NCBI RefSeq assembly: GCF_000024405.1
Contig: NC_013517.1
Coordinates: forward strand, 4,061,989-4,125,988
Length of the DNA stretch: 64,000 bases
Direction of reading: 5' to 3'
Source of the DNA: Sebaldella termitidis ATCC 33386
Lineage (GTDB): Bacteria > Fusobacteriota > Fusobacteriia > Fusobacteriales > Leptotrichiaceae
Below the pieces are notes generated by a model that was not told where the DNA came from, made no database searches, and saw only the letters and a program-made list of their open reading frames with translations. Position numbers and translations under genes: made by a program. Below, one piece after another: positions 9,391 to 16,684 of this stretch. Within the stretch, counting starts at the first letter, position 1; each line of letters opens with the position of its first letter.

Positions 9391-9957
9391 TTATTCCAGA
9401 TTTGCATGATACTGCCACAGTGATTTCATATCTATGTTTTTCTCTCTGATAATCATCAGGGCAAGTGTATCTCCCAAAAGAAGCAGACTCTGTTCAAAAA
9501 GACTTGTCATAGGCTGCACAGACGGTACTTCATTCGGCAGATTCAGCTTTGTACTCACCGGAATTCTCACAAATATATCGGTATTCTCCTTCATTGAACT
9601 ATTCGGATTAGACCCTATATGAGCTACTGCTGCATTAAGGCTTTTAGCCTTTTTGGCTATAATCAGCGGGAAAGCACTTTCTCCGCTTCCGGAACCTACT
9701 ATTAAAAGATCTTTTTCTGTTATTGCCGGTTCCGTTATCTGTCCTACCACGTATGTTTTAATCCCGAGATGTGCAAGCCTCTTGGCTGTAGCTTCTAGTG
9801 ACAAAAGCACCCTTCCTACACCTACAAAGAACACTTTCTCTGCTTTCTGAATAGCATCCAGAAGCCTTTCCACTTCGGCTTCTTCTATCTGTCCCAGAGT
9901 TACTGCAAGCTCTTCTGTTATTAATTTCTGTACGTCCTTATAATCCGGCTTAGCCAT
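9391..9957 (-). CDS. 6-phospho-3-hexuloisomerase-like SIS protein
   Basis: A 188-residue single-SIS-domain protein close to HxlB, which interconverts D-arabino-3-hexulose-6-phosphate and fructose-6-phosphate. Visible hallmarks are FVGVGRVLLSLEATAKRLAH, VGSGSGES and the C-terminal WQYHANLE. It overlaps the epimerase gene by 8 nt, with AGGAGG just before the ATG, so the two are translationally coupled. The usual partner, 3-hexulose-6-phosphate synthase, is not present; instead an RPE-family protein is. That pairing suggests a sugar-phosphate route rather than formaldehyde fixation. Confidence 0.85.
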   Translation of the reverse strand: MAKPDYKDVQKLITEELAVTLGQIEEAEVERLLDAIQKAEKVFFVGVGRVLLSLEATAKRLAHLGIKTYVVGQITEPAITEKDLLIVGSGSGESAFPLIIAKKAKSLNAAVAHIGSNPNSSMKENTDIFVRIPVSTKLNLPNEVPSVQPMTSLFEQSLLLLGDTLALMIIREKNIDMKSLWQYHANLE

Positions 9958-10654
9958 TAAAATTACCTCCTTTCAGTCCTTCGCTTATACTTATATCTAA
10001 AAGCTTTTTGTTTTCACTTATCGTATTTCCCGGAATGAAAAGACTTGTACTTCCTACTACAAGACTGTCAGCTCCTGCACTTACAAGCTTTGGAATAGTC
10101 TCCAGAGAAACACGTCCGTCTACCTGAATCTTTACATCTAAATTATTTTTTCTTATTAATTCAGAGAGATCCTTTACTTTCTTATCAGCATAGCTTACCT
10201 GTTTTTCACCTTTATCCGTCGCGAAACCGGGATTAATAAGCATTAATAATATGCTGTCACACTGCGGAAGAATATAATCCAAAACTGAAAGGGACGTAGC
10301 AGGATTTAACGCTACTCCTACTTTAGCACCGCTTCGTTTTACTAAATTTATCAGGCGGTCTGTGTGAAAACTGCTTTCATAGTGAAAAGTTATACTTTCT
10401 GCACCTATGTCCAGCATTTCATTTATAAACAGTTCATTATTCATTGACATAATATGTACATCAAATTCCATGTTTGTTATTTTTCTCAGTTTTTTTACAG
10501 TATCAATTCCAAGAGGCATACTCGGGCTGAATAAACCGTCAATAAGGTCTATATGTAGCGAATCTACACCTATTGCTTCGAGTTCTTTTATACTGTTTTC
10601 CAGATTAACAAGGTCTGCACACATTACAGATGGTGATATTGCTATTTTTTTCAT
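9950..10654 (-). CDS. ribulose-phosphate 3-epimerase family protein, possibly D-allulose-6-phosphate 3-epimerase
   Basis: A 234-residue TIM-barrel epimerase of the RPE/AlsE family. The four metal-binding positions can be recognised: His and Asp in HIDLIDG, His in DVHIM, and Asp in QVDGRV; the phosphate loop VVGSTSLF is near the end. The canonical MDGHFVPN is LIDGLFSPS here, so it is not a standard housekeeping RPE. AlsE converts allulose-6-phosphate to fructose-6-phosphate. The operon (isomerase, MtlD, hexitol PTS) fits a ketohexose-phosphate substrate, but pentulose phosphate cannot be excluded. It is the first gene after a strong promoter. Confidence 0.78.
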   Translation of the reverse strand: MKKIAISPSVMCADLVNLENSIKELEAIGVDSLHIDLIDGLFSPSMPLGIDTVKKLRKITNMEFDVHIMSMNNELFINEMLDIGAESITFHYESSFHTDRLINLVKRSGAKVGVALNPATSLSVLDYILPQCDSILLMLINPGFATDKGEKQVSYADKKVKDLSELIRKNNLDVKIQVDGRVSLETIPKLVSAGADSLVVGSTSLFIPGNTISENKKLLDISISEGLKGGNFNG

Positions 10655-10682
10655 TTTGTTCCTCCTTTGCTTCGATACACTT

Positions 10683-10710
10683 ATTATATCCTGTTTTTAT
10701 TTTTTGTCAA
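10683..10710 (-). promoter_or_regulatory. strong promoter of the epimerase-hxlB-mtlD operon
   Basis: Minus-strand TTGACA (10705-10710), 16-nt spacer, TATAAT (10683-10688): both boxes are consensus. It is about 30 nt upstream of the epimerase ATG. Confidence 0.85.
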
Positions 10711-11010
10711 GCATAAACATGCAAAATAAAATAAAAATATGCACAAATAAATTCTAATACATGCAAAAAATGCTGTTTTAGTCTTTGTAAAAATATTTTT
10801 TCTATAAATAAAAAAAATTCAGATTTAGAAAAAAATGTAAATTTCTAAGAAAATATCCCGATTTTTATTCTTAAATCTGGATATTATGCCTGTACAATAT
10901 TTTTCATAAAGATTTTCCTCAAAATAATTCTAAAGCACCTGTATTCAAAGCTCAAACCACACTTCAACCGAAAATACATGCATAAAAACGATAATTATAA
11001 GCATAAAAAT
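10711..11010. repeat. AT-rich upstream region with repeated GCAT / ATGC words
   Basis: The 549-bp gap between the divergent epimerase and DKNYY genes holds no credible gene. Short words related to ATGCA recur: GCATAAACATGC directly behind the -35 box (10711-10722), TATGCACAAAT, ACATGCAAAAAATGC, ACATGCATAAAAAC and GCATAAAAATGCATAAAT up to about 11010. An imperfect 12-bp inverted repeat (ATATCCCGATTT / AAATCTGGATAT) is at 10853-10884. These may be operator elements of the hexitol operon or chance in AT-rich DNA. Confidence 0.35.
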
Positions 11011-11141
11011 GCATAAATTTGTTATGATAAGTATTTTTTGCTTGGATTTTTCTTGTTTTCGATATTATCCTGGGCTGCCTGCATATTTAATTTTTTTATT
11101 TATTTCAATATCACAATATTTCTTTTTCTATTTATTAATAA

Positions 11142-11170
11142 TTGAATTTATCCGGAAAATAAATTATAAT
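11142..11170 (+). promoter_or_regulatory. promoter of the DKNYY-repeat gene
   Basis: TTGAAT (11142-11147), 17-nt spacer, TATAAT (11165-11170), 33 nt upstream of the TTG start codon. Confidence 0.65.
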
Positions 11171-11203
11171 TACTTAGCTGTTCTTTTATAAAGGAGTAAA
11201 ACT

Positions 11204-12019
11204 TTGAAAAGATATTTAAAAAAAGATAATAAAGTCTATTTCAACAATAATATTGTAAAAAATATAAATCCTCATTCCCTGACTTTTTTGAAAAATCCTT
11301 TTAATGGGAATGATATACTGCAAAATCATTATATTAAAGATAATAAATCTGTATTTCTAAACGGCAGAAAAATTCCCGAAGCTTCTCCCGAAGCTTTTGA
11401 AATTATTGGTAAAAATTATTCTAAAGATAATTTTTTTATTTTTTATATGGATTATAAAATTGAAAATGCAGATCTATGCAGCTTTATTGTTTTAAACAGA
11501 TATTATGCCAAAGACAAAAATTTGATCTATCACTGGAATTTGAAGCTTGAAGAAGCTGATGTGAATTCCTTTGAAATTATCGATGATCTGTATTCTAAAG
11601 ATAATAAATCAGTTTATTATCAGGGTTCCTTACTGAAAAATGCTGATGTAAAAACATTTGAAGTCATTTCCTACTGGTTTTCAAGGGATAAATCTTCTGT
11701 ATTTTATGAGGAAAAAAAGATTGAAAATGCTGATGTCAATTCATTTGAAATTATTGATGACTGGTTTTCAAAAGATAAAAATTCTATTTTTTATGAAGAA
11801 AAAAGAATAAATAATTGTGATCCGGAAAGCTTCTTTATTTTCAATGCCTGGTTTTCAAAGGATAAAAATAATATCTACTTTGAAAATCTTATACTTGACG
11901 AAGCAGATCCGGAAACCTTTTATATTGATACTCAAGAGAATAATACAGCACATGATAAAAATTACTCATACACTATTAATCTTGATGATAATAAGCTGGA
12001 ACGAATACTTTTAAGATAA
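11204..12019 (+). CDS. DKNYY-repeat protein
   Basis: A 271-residue protein made of tandem units of about 29 residues, each with the pattern (F/Y)SKDKNSIFYEEKKIENADVN followed by a hydrophobic/aromatic stretch ending in WF or similar; at least six units can be aligned from about residue 35 to 245. This is the DKNYY family, found in Leptotrichiaceae and other bacteria, of unknown function. There is no signal peptide, so a cytoplasmic location is expected. AAAGGAG precedes the TTG start. The stop is followed by a strong terminator. Neighbouring units differ by few residues, so the array probably expands by 87-bp duplication. Confidence 0.8.
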   Translation: MKRYLKKDNKVYFNNNIVKNINPHSLTFLKNPFNGNDILQNHYIKDNKSVFLNGRKIPEASPEAFEIIGKNYSKDNFFIFYMDYKIENADLCSFIVLNRYYAKDKNLIYHWNLKLEEADVNSFEIIDDLYSKDNKSVYYQGSLLKNADVKTFEVISYWFSRDKSSVFYEEKKIENADVNSFEIIDDWFSKDKNSIFYEEKRINNCDPESFFIFNAWFSKDKNNIYFENLILDEADPETFYIDTQENNTAHDKNYSYTINLDDNKLERILLR

Positions 12020-12020
12020 C

Positions 12021-12054
12021 AAAAAAACGGGAGAAGTAAAATCTCCCGTTTTAT
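12021..12054 (+). terminator. Rho-independent terminator after the DKNYY gene
   Basis: AAAACGGGAGA pairs with TCTCCCGTTTT around a 7-nt loop directly after the stop codon. Confidence 0.85.
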
Positions 12055-12136
12055 ATAATATTTGGTTCTTTATTAAAATTTGTATTCTATGTGATAGCTA
12101 AAATGTTCTTTAAAGAGCTTTTATCATACTGCTTTT

Positions 12137-12688
12137 TTAGATCTCCCCCACAACTCTGCATGGAAGCCCGCTCATACCTTCAAAATTCACCGGATAAGTA
12201 TTTACAGTAAATATTTCTTGATTTTTTCCCCGTAAAATTTTATCAAGATTACAAAGATTTTCTATTATAAACACTCCCCTGTCTGCACAGTACTGATCTT
12301 TCGGAGTATGCTCCGCACCCCGTCTTACACCGGCAAAATCCACACCTATTATGGAAACCTTTTTGTCCAAAAGCTTATCTATAAGCTCATTTGATAATTC
12401 CGGATGTTCTGTAAAATATTTCTTTGTACCATATCCCTCATCATCAATAAAACCCGTATAAAATGCTACAAACATATTCGATACATCAATATCCCCCGAA
12501 AGTACTTCCCTTTCCCTAATATCTCTTACATTAAATACAAGCCCTTCCCTTTTTACGAATTCCAGCGGAAACTCTTTGTTCATTACATCAAAATGAGTTC
12601 CGAGATGCCCGAAGGATGCCATTTTTTCATTATCCAGTGCATTTCCCGAAGCTGTTTTGCTTACCTTTACACTTAAATCTACTAACAT
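12137..12688 (-). CDS. cyclase-family metal-dependent hydrolase
   Basis: A 183-residue protein of the cyclase / kynurenine-formamidase-like family. The metal-binding motif HLGTHFDV and a later TPKDQYCADRGVFIIENLCNL with the conserved Glu are visible; length is slightly short for the family (about 200-220). Known members hydrolyse amide or lactam-like bonds, but the substrate here is unknown. It lies 56 nt after mupG, probably as the last gene of a murR-mupG-cyclase transcript, which hints at a role connected with cell-wall sugar or lactyl chemistry; that is inference. Confidence 0.8.
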   Translation of the reverse strand: MLVDLSVKVSKTASGNALDNEKMASFGHLGTHFDVMNKEFPLEFVKREGLVFNVRDIREREVLSGDIDVSNMFVAFYTGFIDDEGYGTKKYFTEHPELSNELIDKLLDKKVSIIGVDFAGVRRGAEHTPKDQYCADRGVFIIENLCNLDKILRGKNQEIFTVNTYPVNFEGMSGLPCRVVGEI

Positions 12689-12744
12689 TTCCTAACCACC
12701 TATATTCTATTTATCTTATCATTTTATTTTTAAAAATACTTGTT

Positions 12745-13773
12745 TTATACAGGATAAAAAGTAAATTTTTCTCCAGCCTTTATTTTTTCTACAAGCAGTC
12801 CGCCGTCGCATACAAAACCAAGCACATTTACTCTGTAATCAGCCGAAAGCTCTTTCTTTACGATCTGAAGGCTTCCGGCATATCTGCCGTAATGCTTATT
12901 GTCAATTGTAACAGTACCTGCTGCCCTTATTCCTGTATTAAAAACCTCCACAGTTTTGTCTTTATATATTTTTTCCGAACGCAGTGTATCCTCTGAAACA
13001 TCAGTCCTTTGTGTATGCTCCTGTATCAAAAAGCCTTTATATATCTCCTTTGCTTTTTCAAACAACAATACCGGAAGAAGCCACTTTCCATTTTCCAGTT
13101 TTCCTAAAGCTTCCAGTTCTTTTTCACTTGCCATGCTGTCTCCGATTATTATTATATCAGTCCCGGCATACAGAAGCTCCTGTGCACAGGCAAGAATATG
13201 GACATTTCTATGTGATTCCACTGTAGGAAGTCCTTCATATAAAGGTCCGCGTCGAAACTCCCCTCCCGGGACAAAAGCTGTTATCTTTAGTCCGGCTTCT
13301 TTGAAAAACCTATTTCTTTCCGTTAAAAGCTCCAGTGATATTCCTGTATTATTTCTGGGATAATAATTATGACATACTGTTAAATTACTTACATTCAATC
13401 CGGATTCCATCAGCCTTTTCATCCAGTCTTCGGTAACAGTGGAGGCATTCAGCTGAATATTATATTTATGACTTAACTGTACTATTTCATTATCATTAAA
13501 TCCAAAATCCAGCCTTAAAGCATAAATTCTGCGGTCTTCCCAGCGGAATTCATCAAAAAAGCCCTTTGAAATATCCACGATTACTTTCATCTTTCGCTTT
13601 TCAGCTTCTGTCAGTATTATATCAAATTCATCTTTTACTCTTTTTCTGTCAGCTTCCGGAATATGCACTGAAGTAAAGATGTATTCTATTCCGTTTCTAA
13701 ATGCTCTTTCCATATAATTAACATTCTCTCTGACTGAATAATCCAGTCCCGGAAAAATGGAAATTCCCTTCAC
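12745..13773 (-). CDS. mupG: 6-phospho-N-acetylmuramidase (MupG, DUF871 family)
   Basis: A 342-residue protein matching the DUF871/MupG family: a TIM barrel (MKGISIFPGLDYS, then ASTVTEDWM, CHNYYPRNNTGIS, AFVPGGEFRRGPLYEGLPT, HRN) followed by a small beta-barrel domain from about residue 235. MupG of Staphylococcus aureus cleaves 6-phospho-MurNAc-GlcNAc after PTS uptake, giving MurNAc-6-phosphate for MurQ. The presence of murP and murQ 7 kb away and an RpiR regulator next door supports this role. AGGAGG-like sequence precedes the ATG. Confidence 0.88.
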   Translation of the reverse strand: MKGISIFPGLDYSVRENVNYMERAFRNGIEYIFTSVHIPEADRKRVKDEFDIILTEAEKRKMKVIVDISKGFFDEFRWEDRRIYALRLDFGFNDNEIVQLSHKYNIQLNASTVTEDWMKRLMESGLNVSNLTVCHNYYPRNNTGISLELLTERNRFFKEAGLKITAFVPGGEFRRGPLYEGLPTVESHRNVHILACAQELLYAGTDIIIIGDSMASEKELEALGKLENGKWLLPVLLFEKAKEIYKGFLIQEHTQRTDVSEDTLRSEKIYKDKTVEVFNTGIRAAGTVTIDNKHYGRYAGSLQIVKKELSADYRVNVLGFVCDGGLLVEKIKAGEKFTFYPV

Positions 13774-13871
13774 AGTCTTACCTCCTGCTCTAAAAATAGA
13801 TATTTCTTCTTTATATTTATTCTCATTATTTTCCTTATGCTTTTATATCAATTTATCAAAAACGAATTTTT

Positions 13872-14723
13872 TTATAATTTTACTTCCGTTTTAGATATCC
13901 TTGTTTTTCCCAATGCTTCCAGTGCTTTTTCATAAATCAGGTTAAAATATGCTGTATACAATATATCAATAACATTCAGCATGGATATTCTTGAATATAT
14001 AGCAGCACTTCTGTATAAATTTTCTTTTGCGGTTACATAAAGCGACTTATCAGCAAATTTTTCAAGGGTATTATCTGAATTTTTAGTGATTGTTATAATT
14101 TTAGCTTTATTTTCAGTAAGAATTTTTGCTATTTCTATCATTTCAGCAGTTTCACCGGAATAGGAAAATATAATAGCAGCATGGTTTTCATTGGAATTTT
14201 TTGCCTGTACATACTGCTGGTCATAAAGTGCATATGTTGCTGTTACTTTTCCTATTCTCATAAATTTGTAATTTGCATCCAAGGCTACGAAATGTGATGC
14301 CCCTGAACCGTACAAATCCAGAATTTCAGCATTATTAATCATATCTATCACTGATTTTACCACATTTTTATCTGTGAGAATTTTAGTTTCTTTCAGGGAA
14401 TCTATACTCAAAGAGCTGATTTTATCTATAATATCACTTATAGAGTCTTTTTTGTCTATTTCATTATTTTTATTTATTTCCATACTGTTTTTTATGAAAA
14501 AATTTATTTCTGTGGCTAATATTACCTTGAATTCCTGATATCCGCCGATCCCTATCTTTTTACATAATCTGATTATCGTAGCTGGACTCGTATATGTTTT
14601 CTTTGCCAGTTCAGTACAGGAAAGCCTTATTACTTCATCAGAATGTGAAATTATATATTTTGCCGCCCCTATTTCATTGGGCGTAAAATTCTTAGCTTCT
14701 CTTAATTTGATAATCAAGCTCAT
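13872..14723 (-). CDS. MurR/RpiR-family transcriptional regulator
   Basis: A 283-residue regulator with an N-terminal RpiR helix-turn-helix (LSCTELAKKTYTSPATIIRLCKK, residues about 35-60) and a C-terminal SIS domain (about 125-260: LYGSGASHFVA, IIFSYSGETAEM) that would bind a sugar phosphate. Its position 98 nt before mupG suggests it senses MurNAc-6-phosphate, as MurR does. The start chosen is the ATG at 14723, where RpiR proteins normally begin and a GGGGAAA ribosome site precedes; a longer frame upstream to 14843 adds 40 residues without family similarity. Confidence 0.86.
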   Translation of the reverse strand: MSLIIKLREAKNFTPNEIGAAKYIISHSDEVIRLSCTELAKKTYTSPATIIRLCKKIGIGGYQEFKVILATEINFFIKNSMEINKNNEIDKKDSISDIIDKISSLSIDSLKETKILTDKNVVKSVIDMINNAEILDLYGSGASHFVALDANYKFMRIGKVTATYALYDQQYVQAKNSNENHAAIIFSYSGETAEMIEIAKILTENKAKIITITKNSDNTLEKFADKSLYVTAKENLYRSAAIYSRISMLNVIDILYTAYFNLIYEKALEALGKTRISKTEVKL

Positions 14724-14807
14724 ATTATTTCCCCGTTTCCAATATTGGTATATAAGAGCATTATAGCAAATATCCCTGAAAAAAGAAAAAATACTTTCCT
14801 CATCATA

Positions 14808-14841
14808 AAAAAAAGTGAACATAATAAATGTCCACTTTTTC
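14808..14841 (-). terminator. Rho-independent terminator after the first oppA-like gene
   Basis: AAAAAGTG and CACTTTTT pair across an AT-rich loop, 20 nt past the stop codon of the oppA-like gene at 14859. Confidence 0.7.
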
Positions 14842-14858
14842 ATATATATTTCTTTATT

Positions 14859-16466
14859 TTATTCCACTCTTACATAATAAAAGTCATATCCAGATGCAAT
14901 TTTAGTAAAATTCATGTCTTTTATTCTTTCGTTTACAAGCATATTTTTTATATTATATGTAAGCATAGCAATAGGAAGTTCCTTACCTAATATTTTTTCT
15001 GCTTCCATCATGCTCTTCATTCTTACGGAATTATCCACGCTGTTTTTAGCGGTGTCCATTAATCTGTCATATTCAGGATTTGTCCAGTTTGTCTTATTGT
15101 TTCCGCCGTTTGTTACCCACATATCCATATATGTCATAGGATCCAGATAATCAGGCCCCCATTGAGACAGATCCATATCATAGTTACCCTGTGTTTCATT
15201 TTGCGAGAATATTTTGAAAGTATTAGTCTCTATTTTTACGTCAAGTCCGAGAACTGTTCTTAATTTTTCCTGAATATACTCAGCCAGTTTTTGATTATCA
15301 GGTGCTTCATAAATCATCAAAGTCAGTGTAGGAGTCCCGGTTTCTCCTACTTCTTTTAATCCTTCCTGAAATAACTGTTTTGCTTTTTCAGGATTATATT
15401 TTTCAAATATATCTCCGTTTTCTTTTCTGAAATCTCCGCCGGCTGACCCGCCGTATCCTTCAGGGACGAATCCGTAAGCAGGCATAAAGCTTCCTTTAGA
15501 TACATTTTCTGTCATTTCATCTCTGTCAATTGCCATAGAAACAGCTTCTCTTATTTTCTGATTAGCAAGAAGCTTATTCTTAACATTGAATTTTAAAAAC
15601 TTTATAGAACCTTTATTATATGAATATAATCTTTTATCATCTCTGTATTCTATCAGCTGCTCGCCTGACAGCTCCGTAATATCCAGCTCTCCGTTTTTAA
15701 ATGCATTCAGTGCAGCAAGCTGGTCAGAAATCATTTTTATCTCCAGCTCATCAAGATGAATATTATCCTTATTCCAATAATTTTCATTTTTAGCAAGCAG
15801 AATACTTGTCTCAGGAGTCCATTTTTTCACTGCATAAGGTCCGTTCCCCATTATTTTGTCAGCTGACAGCGAAAAATCCTTTCCGGCTTCATTATAAAAT
15901 TTTTCATTTACCGGATAATATGTAGGAAATGAAAATAATGAAAGCAGATATGGTGTAGGCTGATTCAGCTCTATCTCCAAAGTATTGTCATCAGGAGTTT
16001 TTATTGCCACATCTTCTCTTTTTCCTTTTCCTTCGTTATATTCTTTTGCTCCCTTTATATAATAGAGCTCGTATGCATATTCTGAAGCAGTTTGAGGATC
16101 AAGTGCCCGTAGCCATCCGAATGCAAAATCTTTTGCTGTTACAGGATCACCATTTGCCCACTTCATATCTTTTCTCAAATGAAATACCCATTTAAGACCG
16201 TCTTCACTTATCTCCCAGCTTTCGGCCGCAGCAGGAACCACTTTTCCTTCCTGATCCAGTCTTGTCAGTCCTTCATAGATAAGGGAATCTATTGTTATTC
16301 CGGAAGCATCTGATGCTAACTGCGGATCCAGTGATTTCGGTTCTGACTGCAGATTAACTGCAATTTTTATTATATCACCGCTTTTTTTTGTTCCTTCGGC
16401 GTTTTTACTGCCGCATGATACTATAAAAATCAGTAATAGTAACATTGTTAAAAATATTTTTTTCAT
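14859..16466 (-). CDS. oligopeptide ABC transporter substrate-binding lipoprotein (OppA-like)
   Basis: A 535-residue solute-binding protein of family 5. A lipoprotein signal (MKKIFLTMLLLLIFIVSCG, Cys18) anchors it to a membrane. Family hallmarks are EPKSLDPQLASDASG, WKVFHLRKDMKWANGDPVT-like text, KIREAVSMAIDR and the late SQWGPDYLDP. It should present peptides to OppBC; the operon for these begins at 36.2 kb. It is transcribed alone, with a promoter at 16497-16526 and a terminator behind it, so it may extend the peptide range of the shared permease. The next gene upstream is a paralog. Confidence 0.9.
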   Translation of the reverse strand: MKKIFLTMLLLLIFIVSCGSKNAEGTKKSGDIIKIAVNLQSEPKSLDPQLASDASGITIDSLIYEGLTRLDQEGKVVPAAAESWEISEDGLKWVFHLRKDMKWANGDPVTAKDFAFGWLRALDPQTASEYAYELYYIKGAKEYNEGKGKREDVAIKTPDDNTLEIELNQPTPYLLSLFSFPTYYPVNEKFYNEAGKDFSLSADKIMGNGPYAVKKWTPETSILLAKNENYWNKDNIHLDELEIKMISDQLAALNAFKNGELDITELSGEQLIEYRDDKRLYSYNKGSIKFLKFNVKNKLLANQKIREAVSMAIDRDEMTENVSKGSFMPAYGFVPEGYGGSAGGDFRKENGDIFEKYNPEKAKQLFQEGLKEVGETGTPTLTLMIYEAPDNQKLAEYIQEKLRTVLGLDVKIETNTFKIFSQNETQGNYDMDLSQWGPDYLDPMTYMDMWVTNGGNNKTNWTNPEYDRLMDTAKNSVDNSVRMKSMMEAEKILGKELPIAMLTYNIKNMLVNERIKDMNFTKIASGYDFYYVRVE

Positions 16467-16496
16467 TCACAGCACCTTCCTCAATAGTTTATTCTT

Positions 16497-16526
16497 ATTT
16501 TATCATTCTTTCAGTTGTAATTGCAA
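16497..16526 (-). promoter_or_regulatory. promoter of the oppA-like gene at 14859
   Basis: Minus-strand TTGCAA (16521-16526), 18-nt spacer, TAAAAT (16497-16502), about 31 nt upstream of the ATG. Confidence 0.5.
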
Positions 16527-16639
16527 GTATTCTCCGAAAAAACCCCTTAATATTCCATAATTTTTTTAAATAGAAAAATATTCATAAATGCTTTATAAAT
16601 TTCAGCTGCGTAATATTGAGAAATAACTGTGATACATTA

Positions 16640-16680
16640 AAAAGGCGGTTCCTTTCCGTATTGGAAAAGTCCGCCTTTGC
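16640..16680 (-). terminator. Rho-independent terminator after the second oppA-like gene
   Basis: AAAGGCGG (16641-16648) pairs with CCGCCTTT (16671-16678), with an inner CTTTCC / GGAAAAG stem, just past the stop codon at 16685. Confidence 0.8.
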
Positions 16681-16684
16681 TTTA

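Noticed and set aside
11009-11191. 60-codon hydrophobic frame
   Set aside because: It lies in the AT-rich gap, has no ribosome site, and overlaps the promoter of the DKNYY gene.
13872-14843. Longer form of the RpiR regulator
   Set aside because: The added 40 residues do not match the family and no ribosome site precedes them; the ATG at 14723 is the family start.
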